This document shows, piece after piece, positions 8,702 to 16,386 of a stretch of DNA of 64,000 nucleotides; positions within the stretch are counted from its first letter, which is position 1; each line of letters begins with the position of its first letter. Under the pieces are notes generated by a model, which did not search any database, was not told the DNA's origin, and saw only the letters and a list, made by a program, of their open reading frames with translations. Both the position numbers and the translations under genes were made by a program. Source of the stretch: JAVBOW01 sp031550615 (GTDB lineage: Bacteria; Bacteroidota; Bacteroidia; Bacteroidales; Rikenellaceae); the NCBI GenBank assembly GCA_031550615.1, contig JAVBOL010000003.1, positions 135,921 through 199,920 on the forward strand, read 5' to 3'.

Positions 8702-9253
8702 TTATTTCAGGCGGTAATTAATCCCGAACATTATCGCAAACGAAGACATATTCAAACCATCGGGCTTTACAAAATAGTAGTCGAGACCTGCGGAAACTGA
8801 AATTTTCCTGCCGCAATTCCATCGTGCCGTGCCACTCAATGCACAGGCGAAAGCCGCACTTGTGGTATATGTTTCATTCATATATCTTTCATTACCGCGG
8901 GCAAATCCGATCATGGGTTTAAAATCGAACTCCCCTTTATAATCTTTTGTAGCCGTAGAGAACAGCGGTCCGGCCAGCATTCCGCCTGTGCCAATGCTAT
9001 AATCAGAATCATATTTTGCGACAAATGACGTACCGAACCATGTCGCGGCAATACCCACGTGGTCAGAGAACAGGTAACCAAAATTAACAAGGTTAAGCTG
9101 CGCGCCTCCGCTTATCTGGCTATTATCAATATCTCCGACCGGAAAGGCGGGACCGGCACAAATGCCTATATAGCCATTACGGCGTTCGATTTCCTGTGCG
9201 AAAAGGTTACACGCAACCAACATGGTGGCGACGAACAGTAGAGTTTTCTTCAT
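8702..9253 (-). CDS. Small outer-membrane beta-barrel protein
   Basis: A 183-residue exported protein: signal MKKTLLFVATMLVACNLFAQ, then a Gly/aromatic-rich chain with alternating polarity (YIGICAGPAFPVGD, FGYLFSDHVGIAATW, AIMFGINYRLK). Length and pattern fit an eight-strand porin-like barrel (outer-membrane beta-barrel family). Function is unknown. It is convergent with the exported protein before it and has its own promoter box. Confidence 0.7.
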   Translation of the reverse strand: MKKTLLFVATMLVACNLFAQEIERRNGYIGICAGPAFPVGDIDNSQISGGAQLNLVNFGYLFSDHVGIAATWFGTSFVAKYDSDYSIGTGGMLAGPLFSTATKDYKGEFDFKPMIGFARGNERYMNETYTTSAAFACALSGTARWNCGRKISVSAGLDYYFVKPDGLNMSSFAIMFGINYRLK

Positions 9254-9280
9254 ATAAGATAGGGTTAGGGTTGTGTATCA

Positions 9281-9288
9281 CAAATATA
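9281..9288 (-). promoter_or_regulatory. -7 box TATATTTG of the beta-barrel gene
   Basis: TATATTTG on the minus strand lies 27 bases before the ATG at 9253, with a TTG (9307-9309) 18 bases further upstream. Confidence 0.6.
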
Positions 9289-9310
9289 ATCATATTATTA
9301 GACAAACAAT

Positions 9311-9338
9311 AAAAAAGGCCAAAACTTAAGTTTTGGCC
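9311..9338 (-). terminator. Intrinsic terminator after the YhcH-like gene
   Basis: On the minus strand a 9-bp stem (GGCCAAAAC with GTTTTGGCC) and 4-base loop are followed by six T. It is a textbook rho-independent terminator for the gene at 9370-9969. Confidence 0.85.
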
Positions 9339-9369
9339 CTGTGGCGAGCGATGTGACGTCCTGTCGCCA

Positions 9370-9969
9370 TTATTCCGTTTTGATCTTCACTACGACTTTT
9401 TTGACCTGCGATTTTTCGCCGACACTCATGCATGGCCTGTGCGGATCCCCGGGGAAAAAGACAAAAAAACGTGTCGGATCGGATGCGATGACCTTTTCCT
9501 CCTCGGGCAGGATCAACATCACGTCCTTTACGGGGTCATACGCCCTTACGATCTTGCTCCCCACCTGACGGCTGATACCGAATCCTTCCGTTCCGCGAAC
9601 GACGAATTGAATGTCGATAATTTTCAGGTGGAATTCGCAGTTGGTTTTCTCGAAATCACGCGTTAAAGCGTCGGACACATTGGCGAAAACCCTGTCCCCG
9701 TCGATCTGGTGGCGCTTTAATTCCAGGTTTTGCAGGTCATTGTCCCTGAAAAAGGCCAACACCTTATCCCATTGCTCCCGATAGGTAAAGTAGCTGACGG
9801 CAAACTTCCGGATATCCACAGAACTGTCCGGCTCATAGGGACAGCCGTTTGCCCACTCCTTCTTGTCGTACCATGATTTCAACTCCTGGTCGGTCCATAC
9901 TGAAGGATCTGCGGCAAAGGCATTTATGCCCAGGAATATCGAGATGCAGATTAATATGGCCTTTTGCAT
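9370..9969 (-). CDS. Exported YhcH/YjgK/YiaL (DUF386) family protein
   Basis: A 199-residue protein with an N-terminal signal (MQKAILICISIFLGINAFA). The C-terminal half has the YhcH family hallmark FFPGDPHRPCMSVGE followed by VKKVVVKIK. The family is a cupin-like beta fold; E. coli YhcH (NanQ) acts on N-acetylneuraminate anomers and is cytoplasmic. The signal peptide here instead puts the protein in the periplasm or at the surface. It stands alone between its own promoter and terminator. The assignment rests on the C-terminal motif; the substrate is unknown. Confidence 0.75.
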   Translation of the reverse strand: MQKAILICISIFLGINAFAADPSVWTDQELKSWYDKKEWANGCPYEPDSSVDIRKFAVSYFTYREQWDKVLAFFRDNDLQNLELKRHQIDGDRVFANVSDALTRDFEKTNCEFHLKIIDIQFVVRGTEGFGISRQVGSKIVRAYDPVKDVMLILPEEEKVIASDPTRFFVFFPGDPHRPCMSVGEKSQVKKVVVKIKTE

Positions 9970-9997
9970 TTGTGTGGGTTTAAATGTTTAGTTATCG

Positions 9998-10005
9998 CAA
10001 AAGTA
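9998..10005 (-). promoter_or_regulatory. -7 box TACTTTTG of the YhcH-like gene
   Basis: TACTTTTG on the minus strand lies 28 bases before the ATG at 9969; a TTG at 10023-10025 is 17 bases upstream. Confidence 0.55.
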
Positions 10006-10040
10006 AAGAAAAAGCGAGAGAACAATTGGCTAGTCAGATA

Positions 10041-11114
10041 CTATTGCGTAATAATCTCCGAAGAGCGTCCAGCCAGGTCACGGAAACGTATCTTGCGATC
10101 ATTACGCGGGCGACGGTCAGCTAACCAGATAATGGTTTTCATTATTATACGAACCAGGATTACAGGCTTGATTTTAGTTATAACCCCTATTAGCAGACGG
10201 TTATAAGTGGATAATTGCATTGAGGCCGCCTCGTCAGACTTCCAGAAATCGCGCTCGGCTATGATATTTTCGTTTGTCGTATCCTCGCGGAATAATGCAC
10301 GTAACGCTTCGAGGTGGTTGCCAGCCACAAATTTGCGCCACATCCCCTGCCGCGTCGAGGAATCAAGGTGTAACGATTCACCCAACATACTTATTTTCTG
10401 CTCGAATTGCTGTGCGGTGTACACCAATTCAGCATAAGGGATATAGCGGGACGACAAACTGCGTTTGTCATTATCGACAATAAGAACAAGATAGTGATAA
10501 GGCGCCTCGCCGGTAACTGCCACCGTACGAGCTAAACCCAAAAAATCGAAAACAAACATATGATCCTGGCGGAGGCTCAGATTTCCATCGAAGATCAGCC
10601 CGTTTTCACGTATTATGCTCGTCTTATATAATTTACCCCACGGATAACCATTGTTGAAAATGCCCTGGCGGGCGAACTTAACCCCTGTTTCGCTACGGTC
10701 GGCACTATAAAAGGGCTCGTAACACTTGCGGGAATATGGTTTTCCATCGATTACGAAAGTCGCACCCGAAATATACATATCGGCATTGATGCTGTCGGCT
10801 GTAACCCCGAAATGCGAGAGCATATCCGGTTCGATCCAGTCATCGGAGTCAATAAAGCAAATATATTCGCCGCACGCCTTTTCAAGTCCAAGGTTACGGG
10901 CGGATGAAGCACCCCCGTTAGGTTTATGAAACACACGTATGCGTGAATCTGCCGCAGCATAATTATCGGCGATCGAGCCCGACGCATCCCGACTGCCGTC
11001 GTTGACCAGTATCAATTCCCAGTCAGGACATGTCTGTGCAACTACACTCTCTATGCACTGTGAGAGGTATTGCTCCACATTATACACGGGGATAACTATA
11101 CTAAAAAGGGGCAT
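10041..11114 (-). CDS. Family 2 glycosyltransferase
   Basis: A 357-residue GT-A enzyme. It opens with FSIVIPVYNVEQYLSQC, has the nucleotide-sugar pocket LVNDGSRDAS, the acceptor region KPNGGASSARNLGL and the metal-binding YICFIDSDDW (the DxD-type SDD). GT2 enzymes move a sugar from a nucleotide-sugar to a polysaccharide or lipid acceptor at the cytoplasmic membrane face. It is an orphan copy far from the capsule locus and is followed by the AT-rich gap before the tRNA. No TAnnTTTG box is seen before its ATG. Donor and acceptor cannot be told from sequence. Confidence 0.88.
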   Translation of the reverse strand: MPLFSIVIPVYNVEQYLSQCIESVVAQTCPDWELILVNDGSRDASGSIADNYAAADSRIRVFHKPNGGASSARNLGLEKACGEYICFIDSDDWIEPDMLSHFGVTADSINADMYISGATFVIDGKPYSRKCYEPFYSADRSETGVKFARQGIFNNGYPWGKLYKTSIIRENGLIFDGNLSLRQDHMFVFDFLGLARTVAVTGEAPYHYLVLIVDNDKRSLSSRYIPYAELVYTAQQFEQKISMLGESLHLDSSTRQGMWRKFVAGNHLEALRALFREDTTNENIIAERDFWKSDEAASMQLSTYNRLLIGVITKIKPVILVRIIMKTIIWLADRRPRNDRKIRFRDLAGRSSEIITQ

Positions 11115-11137
11115 GATATAATAATTATATTACGATT

Positions 11138-11171
11138 CAAAAAAGAGGACAATCCCAAAAGACTGTCCTCT
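11138..11171 (-). terminator. Terminator after tRNA-fMet
   Basis: GAGGACA/TGTCCTC (11145-11151 with 11164-11170) forms a hairpin just after the encoded CCA; on the minus strand it is followed by a T-run. It ends the tRNA transcript. Confidence 0.75.
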
Positions 11172-11172
11172 G

Positions 11173-11248
11173 TGGTAGCGGGGGAAGGACTCGAACCTCC
11201 GACCTTTGGGTTATGAGCCCAACGAGCTGCCAACTGCTCCACCCCGCG
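11173..11248 (-). tRNA. tRNA-Met (CAT), initiator type
   Basis: A full cloverleaf of 76 nt with encoded CCA. The anticodon loop is CTCATAA (anticodon CAT) on a stem with three G:C pairs (TTGGG/CCCAA). The first and last acceptor bases are an unpaired C and T. Those two features mark initiator tRNA-fMet rather than elongator Met. A promoter and a terminator bracket it. Confidence 0.93.
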
Positions 11249-11284
11249 ATATATCGGTTATGTATATTTCCTCAATTGCGAATG

Positions 11285-11292
11285 CAAAGGTA
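11285..11292 (-). promoter_or_regulatory. Promoter of tRNA-fMet (TTTG-N19-TACCTTTG)
   Basis: TACCTTTG on the minus strand with TTTG (11312-11315) exactly 19 bases upstream gives a full Bacteroidota sigma promoter. It lies 36 bases before the mature tRNA 5' end. Confidence 0.75.
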
Positions 11293-11346
11293 ATCAAATT
11301 TCGCCGGGAAACAAATTTTTTACAACACTTTTATTATCACCCAACC

Positions 11347-13146
11347 TTATTGACTTTGCAGTGAGCGGCTTACGATCTCACTTAAATCGTATGTCGGCAC
11401 ACCTGCATTGCGGGCTATCGCCTTTTTACATAACGGGCATGCGGTGACCACCGCCGAGGCCCCGGTGGCGGCTATGCGCCCGGACATTGCGGACGAAATG
11501 GCGTTCTGGCCATGGTCATCAATGGCCGTATTGGCCAGCGACGAGCCGCAGCACAGGCCGTTCTCGCGGTTTTCGTTAAGCTCGGCCAGGGCTCCGACGC
11601 GGGCGATCACCTCGCGCGGCTCGTCGTATATACCGCAGCCGCGGCCCAGTTCGCAGGGGTCGTGGTAGGTGTAGAGTTCATCGCCCGACCAGACCGAGAT
11701 ACGGCCCGAGGCCATCAACCGGGCGATATATTGCGAGTGGTGCAACACCTCGACGCCCTCTAACGCGTAGTCGTCGCGAAAGACCTTCAGGCATATGGGG
11801 CACGAGGTTACCAGCGTGGTGATCCCGTGTTTATAGAACAGTTCGCGGTTATAGTCCATCATGCGCCCTGCCGCGTCGACCTCGCCTGAGAGTTTCAGCG
11901 GACGACCGCAGCACACCCCGCCCTCGCGGTCGGCCCACCAGACCTGCTCACCGGCGGCCTCGAAGATCGACTCCATGGATTGCAGCACGCGGGGCGTGAG
12001 AAGGGTCATGCAACCTGCGAAATAGCCGACCCTACCCCCGCCAGACGAGCGGTCGATGCCCTGCAGGTAGTTGTAGCGCGAATCGGCGGAGGTATTCACC
12101 CGCGCGTGGCGCGAGGAGAGGCGCAGCGTGTTGAGCTCCACGCCTACCGGGCACGCCCGTTCGCAACGTCCGCACATCAGGCAGTTTTCGGCCACGACGC
12201 CGGAGAGTTTGTTATAGCGCAGATCGCGCAGGAAATATACCGACTGCACACCGCCTATGCCGGCGTCGGAAAGCAACTGGCAGGGGTCTATACAGATGCC
12301 GCAGCGTGAGCACGCCTCGCTTTGGAAGCGGTCGAAACTGCCCTGCTCGTGCTTGCTGCGCAGTCCGTAGCGGCGAAGGAAGATCAAGGGTATCTCCGTA
12401 AAGATGTGCATATAACGCGAAAAAGGCATCGCGCACAGGAACACGCCCAGGCAGAGGGAATAAAACCACCACGTGTACGGTTCGGCGGCGGTCAAAAAGT
12501 CCGCGCCGAGGGCCGAAAATAGCCATTCGCCGATAGATCCGGTCAGAAAACCACCCGTGTGATCGACTCCGCTCGTGGCGCTTTCGGCCATAAGGCGGGC
12601 GGGGAAGATAAACCACAGCGCACCCAGCGCCACGCGGTCGCCCAGGATGTGTTTTGTGGTGCGGCGCATGCCCAACGCACGTGAGCGCAAACGTTTGAAC
12701 CACGCCAGCGCCACGCCGGAAAGCACGAAAAGCAGCAACAGGTCCATGGCCTGGGCAAAGGCGTGCGCCCCGGGCGTAGAGTGGTCCAGGCCGGTGGAAA
12801 ACTGTTTGAAAAAGACGTGGGCATGCAGCGGCACGGGCTCTGCACCCATGAAATACGCCGTTTCGGCCCACCCCACGGCGATCAGCAGGAACCAGCCTAA
12901 GGCCAGGCTCATGTGCATATATCCCAACACGGGGTTGCGTTTCCAGATGCGGCGGTGCAGCAGCGACTCGCCGACCGCCTCGCCCACGGCGCCGAATGTG
13001 CGCGCGGTGAATATACCGCGTCCAACGGTGCGCTTGTCCCCGGGCGAGAGAAGCCAGAACCACCGTACATACTTATAGGCCACGACAGTGAAAAGCACGG
13101 CCACGCCAACGACGAATGGGATAACGAAAGGCTTGTACATCATCAT
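11347..13146 (-). CDS. Membrane HdrD/HdrE-like iron-sulfur protein with two CCG domains
   Basis: A 599-residue fusion. Residues 1 to about 265 hold five or so membrane segments with several histidines, like the cytochrome b subunits NarI/HdrE/DsrM. Then come two 4Fe-4S clusters (CSRCGICIDPC near 276 and CLMCGRCERACP near 322) and two CCG domains (GVCCGRP near 407 with SCPICLK; GLCCGSS near 528 with ACPLCKK). This is the HdrD plan fused to its membrane anchor, as also seen in part in DsrK/DsrM and GlpC. It probably links the quinone pool to thiol/disulfide-type chemistry, by inference. It is the last gene of a five-gene operon, overlapping the one before by 4 bases. Methionines 1-3 are all possible starts. 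Confidence 0.8.
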   Translation of the reverse strand: MMMYKPFVIPFVVGVAVLFTVVAYKYVRWFWLLSPGDKRTVGRGIFTARTFGAVGEAVGESLLHRRIWKRNPVLGYMHMSLALGWFLLIAVGWAETAYFMGAEPVPLHAHVFFKQFSTGLDHSTPGAHAFAQAMDLLLLFVLSGVALAWFKRLRSRALGMRRTTKHILGDRVALGALWFIFPARLMAESATSGVDHTGGFLTGSIGEWLFSALGADFLTAAEPYTWWFYSLCLGVFLCAMPFSRYMHIFTEIPLIFLRRYGLRSKHEQGSFDRFQSEACSRCGICIDPCQLLSDAGIGGVQSVYFLRDLRYNKLSGVVAENCLMCGRCERACPVGVELNTLRLSSRHARVNTSADSRYNYLQGIDRSSGGGRVGYFAGCMTLLTPRVLQSMESIFEAAGEQVWWADREGGVCCGRPLKLSGEVDAAGRMMDYNRELFYKHGITTLVTSCPICLKVFRDDYALEGVEVLHHSQYIARLMASGRISVWSGDELYTYHDPCELGRGCGIYDEPREVIARVGALAELNENRENGLCCGSSLANTAIDDHGQNAISSAMSGRIAATGASAVVTACPLCKKAIARNAGVPTYDLSEIVSRSLQSQ

Positions 13147-13478
13147 AACCCGTAGTCGCTCAGTTCTCGTTTAATGGTCAGCACCACCTGGCGGGTGTTG
13201 ATGCCGCGGGGGCACAACAGGCGGCATTTGCCGCACAGCATGCATTTGTTCATCTGTTCCCATGCGCCCTGGTACTCGCCGCGCCGCACCAGCGTGTGCA
13301 CCATGCGGAAGTTGAAGGATGTGAGCGCCCCGGCGGTGCAGGTCGCCGTGCAGGTGCCGCATGCGATGCACGCCTCCAACTCGGGCAGCGACTTCCAGAT
13401 GCGGTCCGAGGGCGCCATGTCGCTCTTGTCGAGGTTGATGGCGCGCGGCTTGGATATCGAGTAGCCCCAGTTTATCAT
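13143..13478 (-). CDS. HdrC-like 4Fe-4S dicluster protein, short
   Basis: A 111-residue soluble electron carrier with two 4Fe-4S binding sets: Cys37, 40, 43, 47 (CIACGTCTATC) and Cys79, 82, 85, 89 (CMLCGKCRLLCP). It corresponds to the HdrC ferredoxin subunit that passes electrons between a flavoprotein and a CCG-domain protein. It overlaps both neighbours by 4 bases (ATGA junctions), so translation is probably coupled. It is the second HdrC-type protein of the operon, next to the membrane HdrED-like subunit it likely serves. Confidence 0.85.
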   Translation of the reverse strand: MINWGYSISKPRAINLDKSDMAPSDRIWKSLPELEACIACGTCTATCTAGALTSFNFRMVHTLVRRGEYQGAWEQMNKCMLCGKCRLLCPRGINTRQVVLTIKRELSDYGL

Positions 13479-14482
13479 TTGGCGCGCAGGTAATGGTTAA
13501 TCTTATGCGCCGCCGCGACGGCTTCGTTCATCGTTTCGCCCACGTTCTTGGGGGCGGTGGCGGTGCCGGCGTAGAATATCGAGGGGCTGGCTGAGCAGAC
13601 GTTGCCCGAAAACATATCAGCGGGGCGGATAAACGAGCTCGGGTAGAGCTCCACCGCCGGATGGCGCGCGAAACGCAGGTTGCTTGCCGTTGAGGTCATG
13701 CCTACCACCAGGATCAGCATATCGACGCTCATGCGCAGGGGGCGGCCCACGAGCGTGTCCTCGGCCTTGATCTGCACCCGGCCGTCTATGGTCTGGCTCG
13801 CTTCGGAGATGCGCCCTCGCACGAAATGTATGTTATATTGCTGCTGCGCGGTGCGGTACATCTCCTCGTATCCGGGCCCGAACATGCGTATGTCCATATA
13901 GAAGTCGTATATCTCGGCGTCGGGCAGCATCTGCTTGAGCTCGATGGCCTGTTTGACCGCCGTCACGCAGCACACGCGCGAACAGGGGCGCTGCTGCGCC
14001 TTTTCGTCGCGCGATCCCACGCAGTGCAGCAGCCCGATGCGTTTTGGCGTTTGGCCGTCGGCCATTACCACGCTTCCACGGTTGAACATGCGCTCCAGGT
14101 CGACGGTCGTGTATACGTTTTTATATATGCCGTATCCGTACTCCTCCTTTATGCCGGCGTCGAACACGTCGAAACCCGAGCAGACCAGCACCGCGTCGGC
14201 GTCTATGCGGCTGCCGTCAGCGAGCGTCACCCCATCGTCGGAGAGCTCCTCTACCCGGGTCGAAGTGCGCACCTCGGCGCCACAGCGCGCCACCTGCTCA
14301 CGCAGGGGGACGAGCACCTCCGAGGCCGGGGTATATGTGGGGAATAACTTATGCCAGTCGCGCAGCTTGCCCCCCAGCTGCTCGTCGCATTCTATGATCG
14401 TGGACTTGATGCCCAGTTCGGAAAGGGTCACGGCTGCCTGCATACCTGCGATGCCACCGCCTATTATAACTACGTTTTTCAT
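13475..14482 (-). CDS. HdrA-like FAD protein, minimal form
   Basis: A 335-residue flavoprotein. It has the FAD dinucleotide fold at the start (IIGGGIAGMQAA) and the HdrA-family signature HCVGSRDEKAQQRPCSRVCC near residue 152-172. Full-length HdrA of methanogens carries extra ferredoxin domains at both ends; these are missing, so this is the short HdrA/QmoA-like core. In the known complexes this subunit splits or passes electron pairs from its FAD. The partner that delivers electrons is not encoded in this operon. It overlaps the next gene by 4 bases and abuts the HdrB-like gene before it. Confidence 0.82.
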   Translation of the reverse strand: MKNVVIIGGGIAGMQAAVTLSELGIKSTIIECDEQLGGKLRDWHKLFPTYTPASEVLVPLREQVARCGAEVRTSTRVEELSDDGVTLADGSRIDADAVLVCSGFDVFDAGIKEEYGYGIYKNVYTTVDLERMFNRGSVVMADGQTPKRIGLLHCVGSRDEKAQQRPCSRVCCVTAVKQAIELKQMLPDAEIYDFYMDIRMFGPGYEEMYRTAQQQYNIHFVRGRISEASQTIDGRVQIKAEDTLVGRPLRMSVDMLILVVGMTSTASNLRFARHPAVELYPSSFIRPADMFSGNVCSASPSIFYAGTATAPKNVGETMNEAVAAAHKINHYLRAK

Positions 14483-15552
14483 CAGAGGATATTAGGGGAG
14501 CAACAATTAACGACCGCCGCTTCGGGCTGTCCTATATATTTTCCGTTCTTGCCGAGGTATTTGGCTGCTGGATCGTACTTTACGCCCATCTTATCGAGCA
14601 GCGGCTCGACGTTGACCTGGTGCATCTGCATGCCGAGCCTCCAGGGGTCGTAGCCGAGCACCAGTCCCGCCATTTCCTCGTATGTCAGCACGGGGATGCC
14701 CTGTCCGTCCTGGCCGTAGGTCACGCCCTCCATCTGTGCGACCGTGTATTGCCAGCGGTCGAGGAACATCGGGCAGCCGGGACAGTTGGTGACGATGAAG
14801 TCGGGCTTGAAGGGCGCCATCGACTCGAATTTCTTCTGCGAGTTGGCTATCGAGTAGCCGCGGTTGGCCTGTACGATGTAGTTGCGGAAGCCGAAGCCGC
14901 AGCAATGCCTACGCTCGGGGTAGTCGATGACCTCGCCGCCCCACGACTCGATCATCCCGGCCAGCACGTATGGGAATTCGGCGCCTCCCACGCCCGTTTT
15001 CGGGAACAGTTTGGCATAGTGGCAGCCTATGTGCTCGACCACGCGCAGAGGTTTGCCCGTGTGGACGTTCACCAGTTTATGTTTGGCCTGGGAGGCGATC
15101 TGCTCCCGGTGATGGAACACGATATCGGAGGTGTGAGCCAGGTTCTTCGGTTTTTTGAAGTCGCGGCCTGTGGCTTTGTAGAGGTACTCGTGCGCCTTCT
15201 CCTCCAACTCGGGGAAATCGTGCCACATCTCCAGCGCCTCGGAATAGACGCCGAAAGAGGTGATGCACGAGGGGACGAAATTCTCGCACCCGGCCTCGGT
15301 CATCAGCGAAAACTGGCGCGCCACGACGGTCATGATCGTGTCCAGGGGCACTATGTCGCTGTGGTAGCCTATGCCTGTGCATGAGGTGTGCAGCGGCTCC
15401 TCGAACACGTTGCGCCCCAGGTCGCCGCGCATAATATCCAGGAAGGCCGCCTCAGAGCCCGGGAAAAAGTTCTGGCGGATGCAGCTGCGGGCGTAAAAAT
15501 AATTGTCGTCAGCGATCTCTTTCTGGTAATCCCTCCAACTATTCCTGTACAT
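14482..15552 (-). CDS. HdrB-like CCG-domain protein
   Basis: A 356-residue soluble protein of the HdrB/CCG family. The second half has the complete pattern: HIGCHY near 177, HCCGFGF near 215 and NCPGCPMF near 256. The first half has matching cysteines in HTSCTGIGYH and PSCITSFG. In methanogen HdrB this set binds non-cubane 4Fe-4S clusters that reduce a disulfide. The natural substrate in this bacterium is unknown. It overlaps the HdrC-like gene before it by 14 bases. Confidence 0.83.
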   Translation of the reverse strand: MYRNSWRDYQKEIADDNYFYARSCIRQNFFPGSEAAFLDIMRGDLGRNVFEEPLHTSCTGIGYHSDIVPLDTIMTVVARQFSLMTEAGCENFVPSCITSFGVYSEALEMWHDFPELEEKAHEYLYKATGRDFKKPKNLAHTSDIVFHHREQIASQAKHKLVNVHTGKPLRVVEHIGCHYAKLFPKTGVGGAEFPYVLAGMIESWGGEVIDYPERRHCCGFGFRNYIVQANRGYSIANSQKKFESMAPFKPDFIVTNCPGCPMFLDRWQYTVAQMEGVTYGQDGQGIPVLTYEEMAGLVLGYDPWRLGMQMHQVNVEPLLDKMGVKYDPAAKYLGKNGKYIGQPEAAVVNCCSPNIL

Positions 15553-16243
15553 TGTATTGTTGGTTTCTGGTGTAAACGTCCATCATATATTCCTTCGTGG
15601 CGCCCTCTTTCCAGCCCAGTTCGCGGGCTTTGCGGTCTGAGCACGCCTCTATATTCTCGAAAAAGTCGTGACCCCCGGTCACTTCGAAGATCCGGTCGAG
15701 CTCCTCCAGCGCCACGGGGTCGATCTTGCGCAACGCCCCGACGCCGGGTTTACGGTAATTCTCGGAAAATTGCTCGAAGACCTCCTCGTTGTTCTCGACT
15801 ATCCACTTCCAGACCGGGCCCTGTTCGGGGTGCAGCCCGGGCGAGACCAGGGTCGGGGTTATGCAGTAGCCCGTGGCGAGGATGTGTTCGCCGATGATGC
15901 GTTTGAGGGCCAGCTGTTGGCGCCCTTTCTCGCTCTCCACGAAGTAACCCAGCTTTTGGGACAGGGTGCGCAGCGACTGTATGACGTAGCCGGGCGTATT
16001 GGCCCTCGGGCAGCGCGGACGGCATGACATGCACTCGCCGCAGTACCATATCGTATTGCTTTTGAGCAACTCCTCGATAGCGGCATCGTCTTTGCTCTGC
16101 ACCATATTGACCACCTGTCGGGGGTCGTAGTCATAGAAATCGGCAGCCGGGCATAGACCGGTGCAGACCCCGCAATTCATACAGGCGGTCAGGCCCTCCT
16201 TCATGCGGACGTCTTCCATGAGCATATCGAACAGTTTTCCCAT
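15539..16243 (-). CDS. HdrC-like 4Fe-4S protein, operon leader
   Basis: A 234-residue protein from the ATG at 16243; an in-frame GTG two codons earlier is less likely. Two clusters are present: CMNCGVCTGLCP near residue 20 and CGECMSCRPRCP near 68, with a helical linker that is typical of HdrC. The C-terminal half (110-234) is longer than in plain HdrC and has no cysteine set. As first gene it has the operon's promoter box and precedes the HdrB-like partner. An HdrC-HdrB-HdrA core unit is inferred. Confidence 0.83.
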   Translation of the reverse strand: MGKLFDMLMEDVRMKEGLTACMNCGVCTGLCPAADFYDYDPRQVVNMVQSKDDAAIEELLKSNTIWYCGECMSCRPRCPRANTPGYVIQSLRTLSQKLGYFVESEKGRQQLALKRIIGEHILATGYCITPTLVSPGLHPEQGPVWKWIVENNEEVFEQFSENYRKPGVGALRKIDPVALEELDRIFEVTGGHDFFENIEACSDRKARELGWKEGATKEYMMDVYTRNQQYNVQE

Positions 16244-16266
16244 AACCACATATTATTTCATGTTTG

Positions 16267-16274
16267 CAAAAATA
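16267..16274 (-). promoter_or_regulatory. -7 box TATTTTTG of the Hdr-like operon
   Basis: TATTTTTG on the minus strand, 23 bases before the ATG at 16243; a TTG (16291-16293) lies 16 bases upstream. It is the only box seen for the five genes and is divergent from the GltD-like gene. Confidence 0.6.
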
Positions 16275-16358
16275 CTTCACCGCGCGCGGGCAACAGGTAG
16301 TGATTTATCATATTTAGGATAAGTATTTATACCTATTTAACCGAGTCATAAAAAAAGT

Positions 16359-16366
16359 TAGATTTG
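16359..16366 (+). promoter_or_regulatory. -7 box TAGATTTG of the GltD-like gene
   Basis: TAGATTTG fits TAnnTTTG and lies 20 bases before the ATG at 16387. The -33 region is AT-rich without a clear TTG. Confidence 0.55.
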
Positions 16367-16386
16367 CATAATCAATTTATCGCATC

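Noticed and set aside
11173..11248. Attachment-site duplication of the tRNA-fMet 3' end
   Set aside because: I looked for a copy of the tRNA end near 6600-8700 and found none, and there is no integrase in the window.
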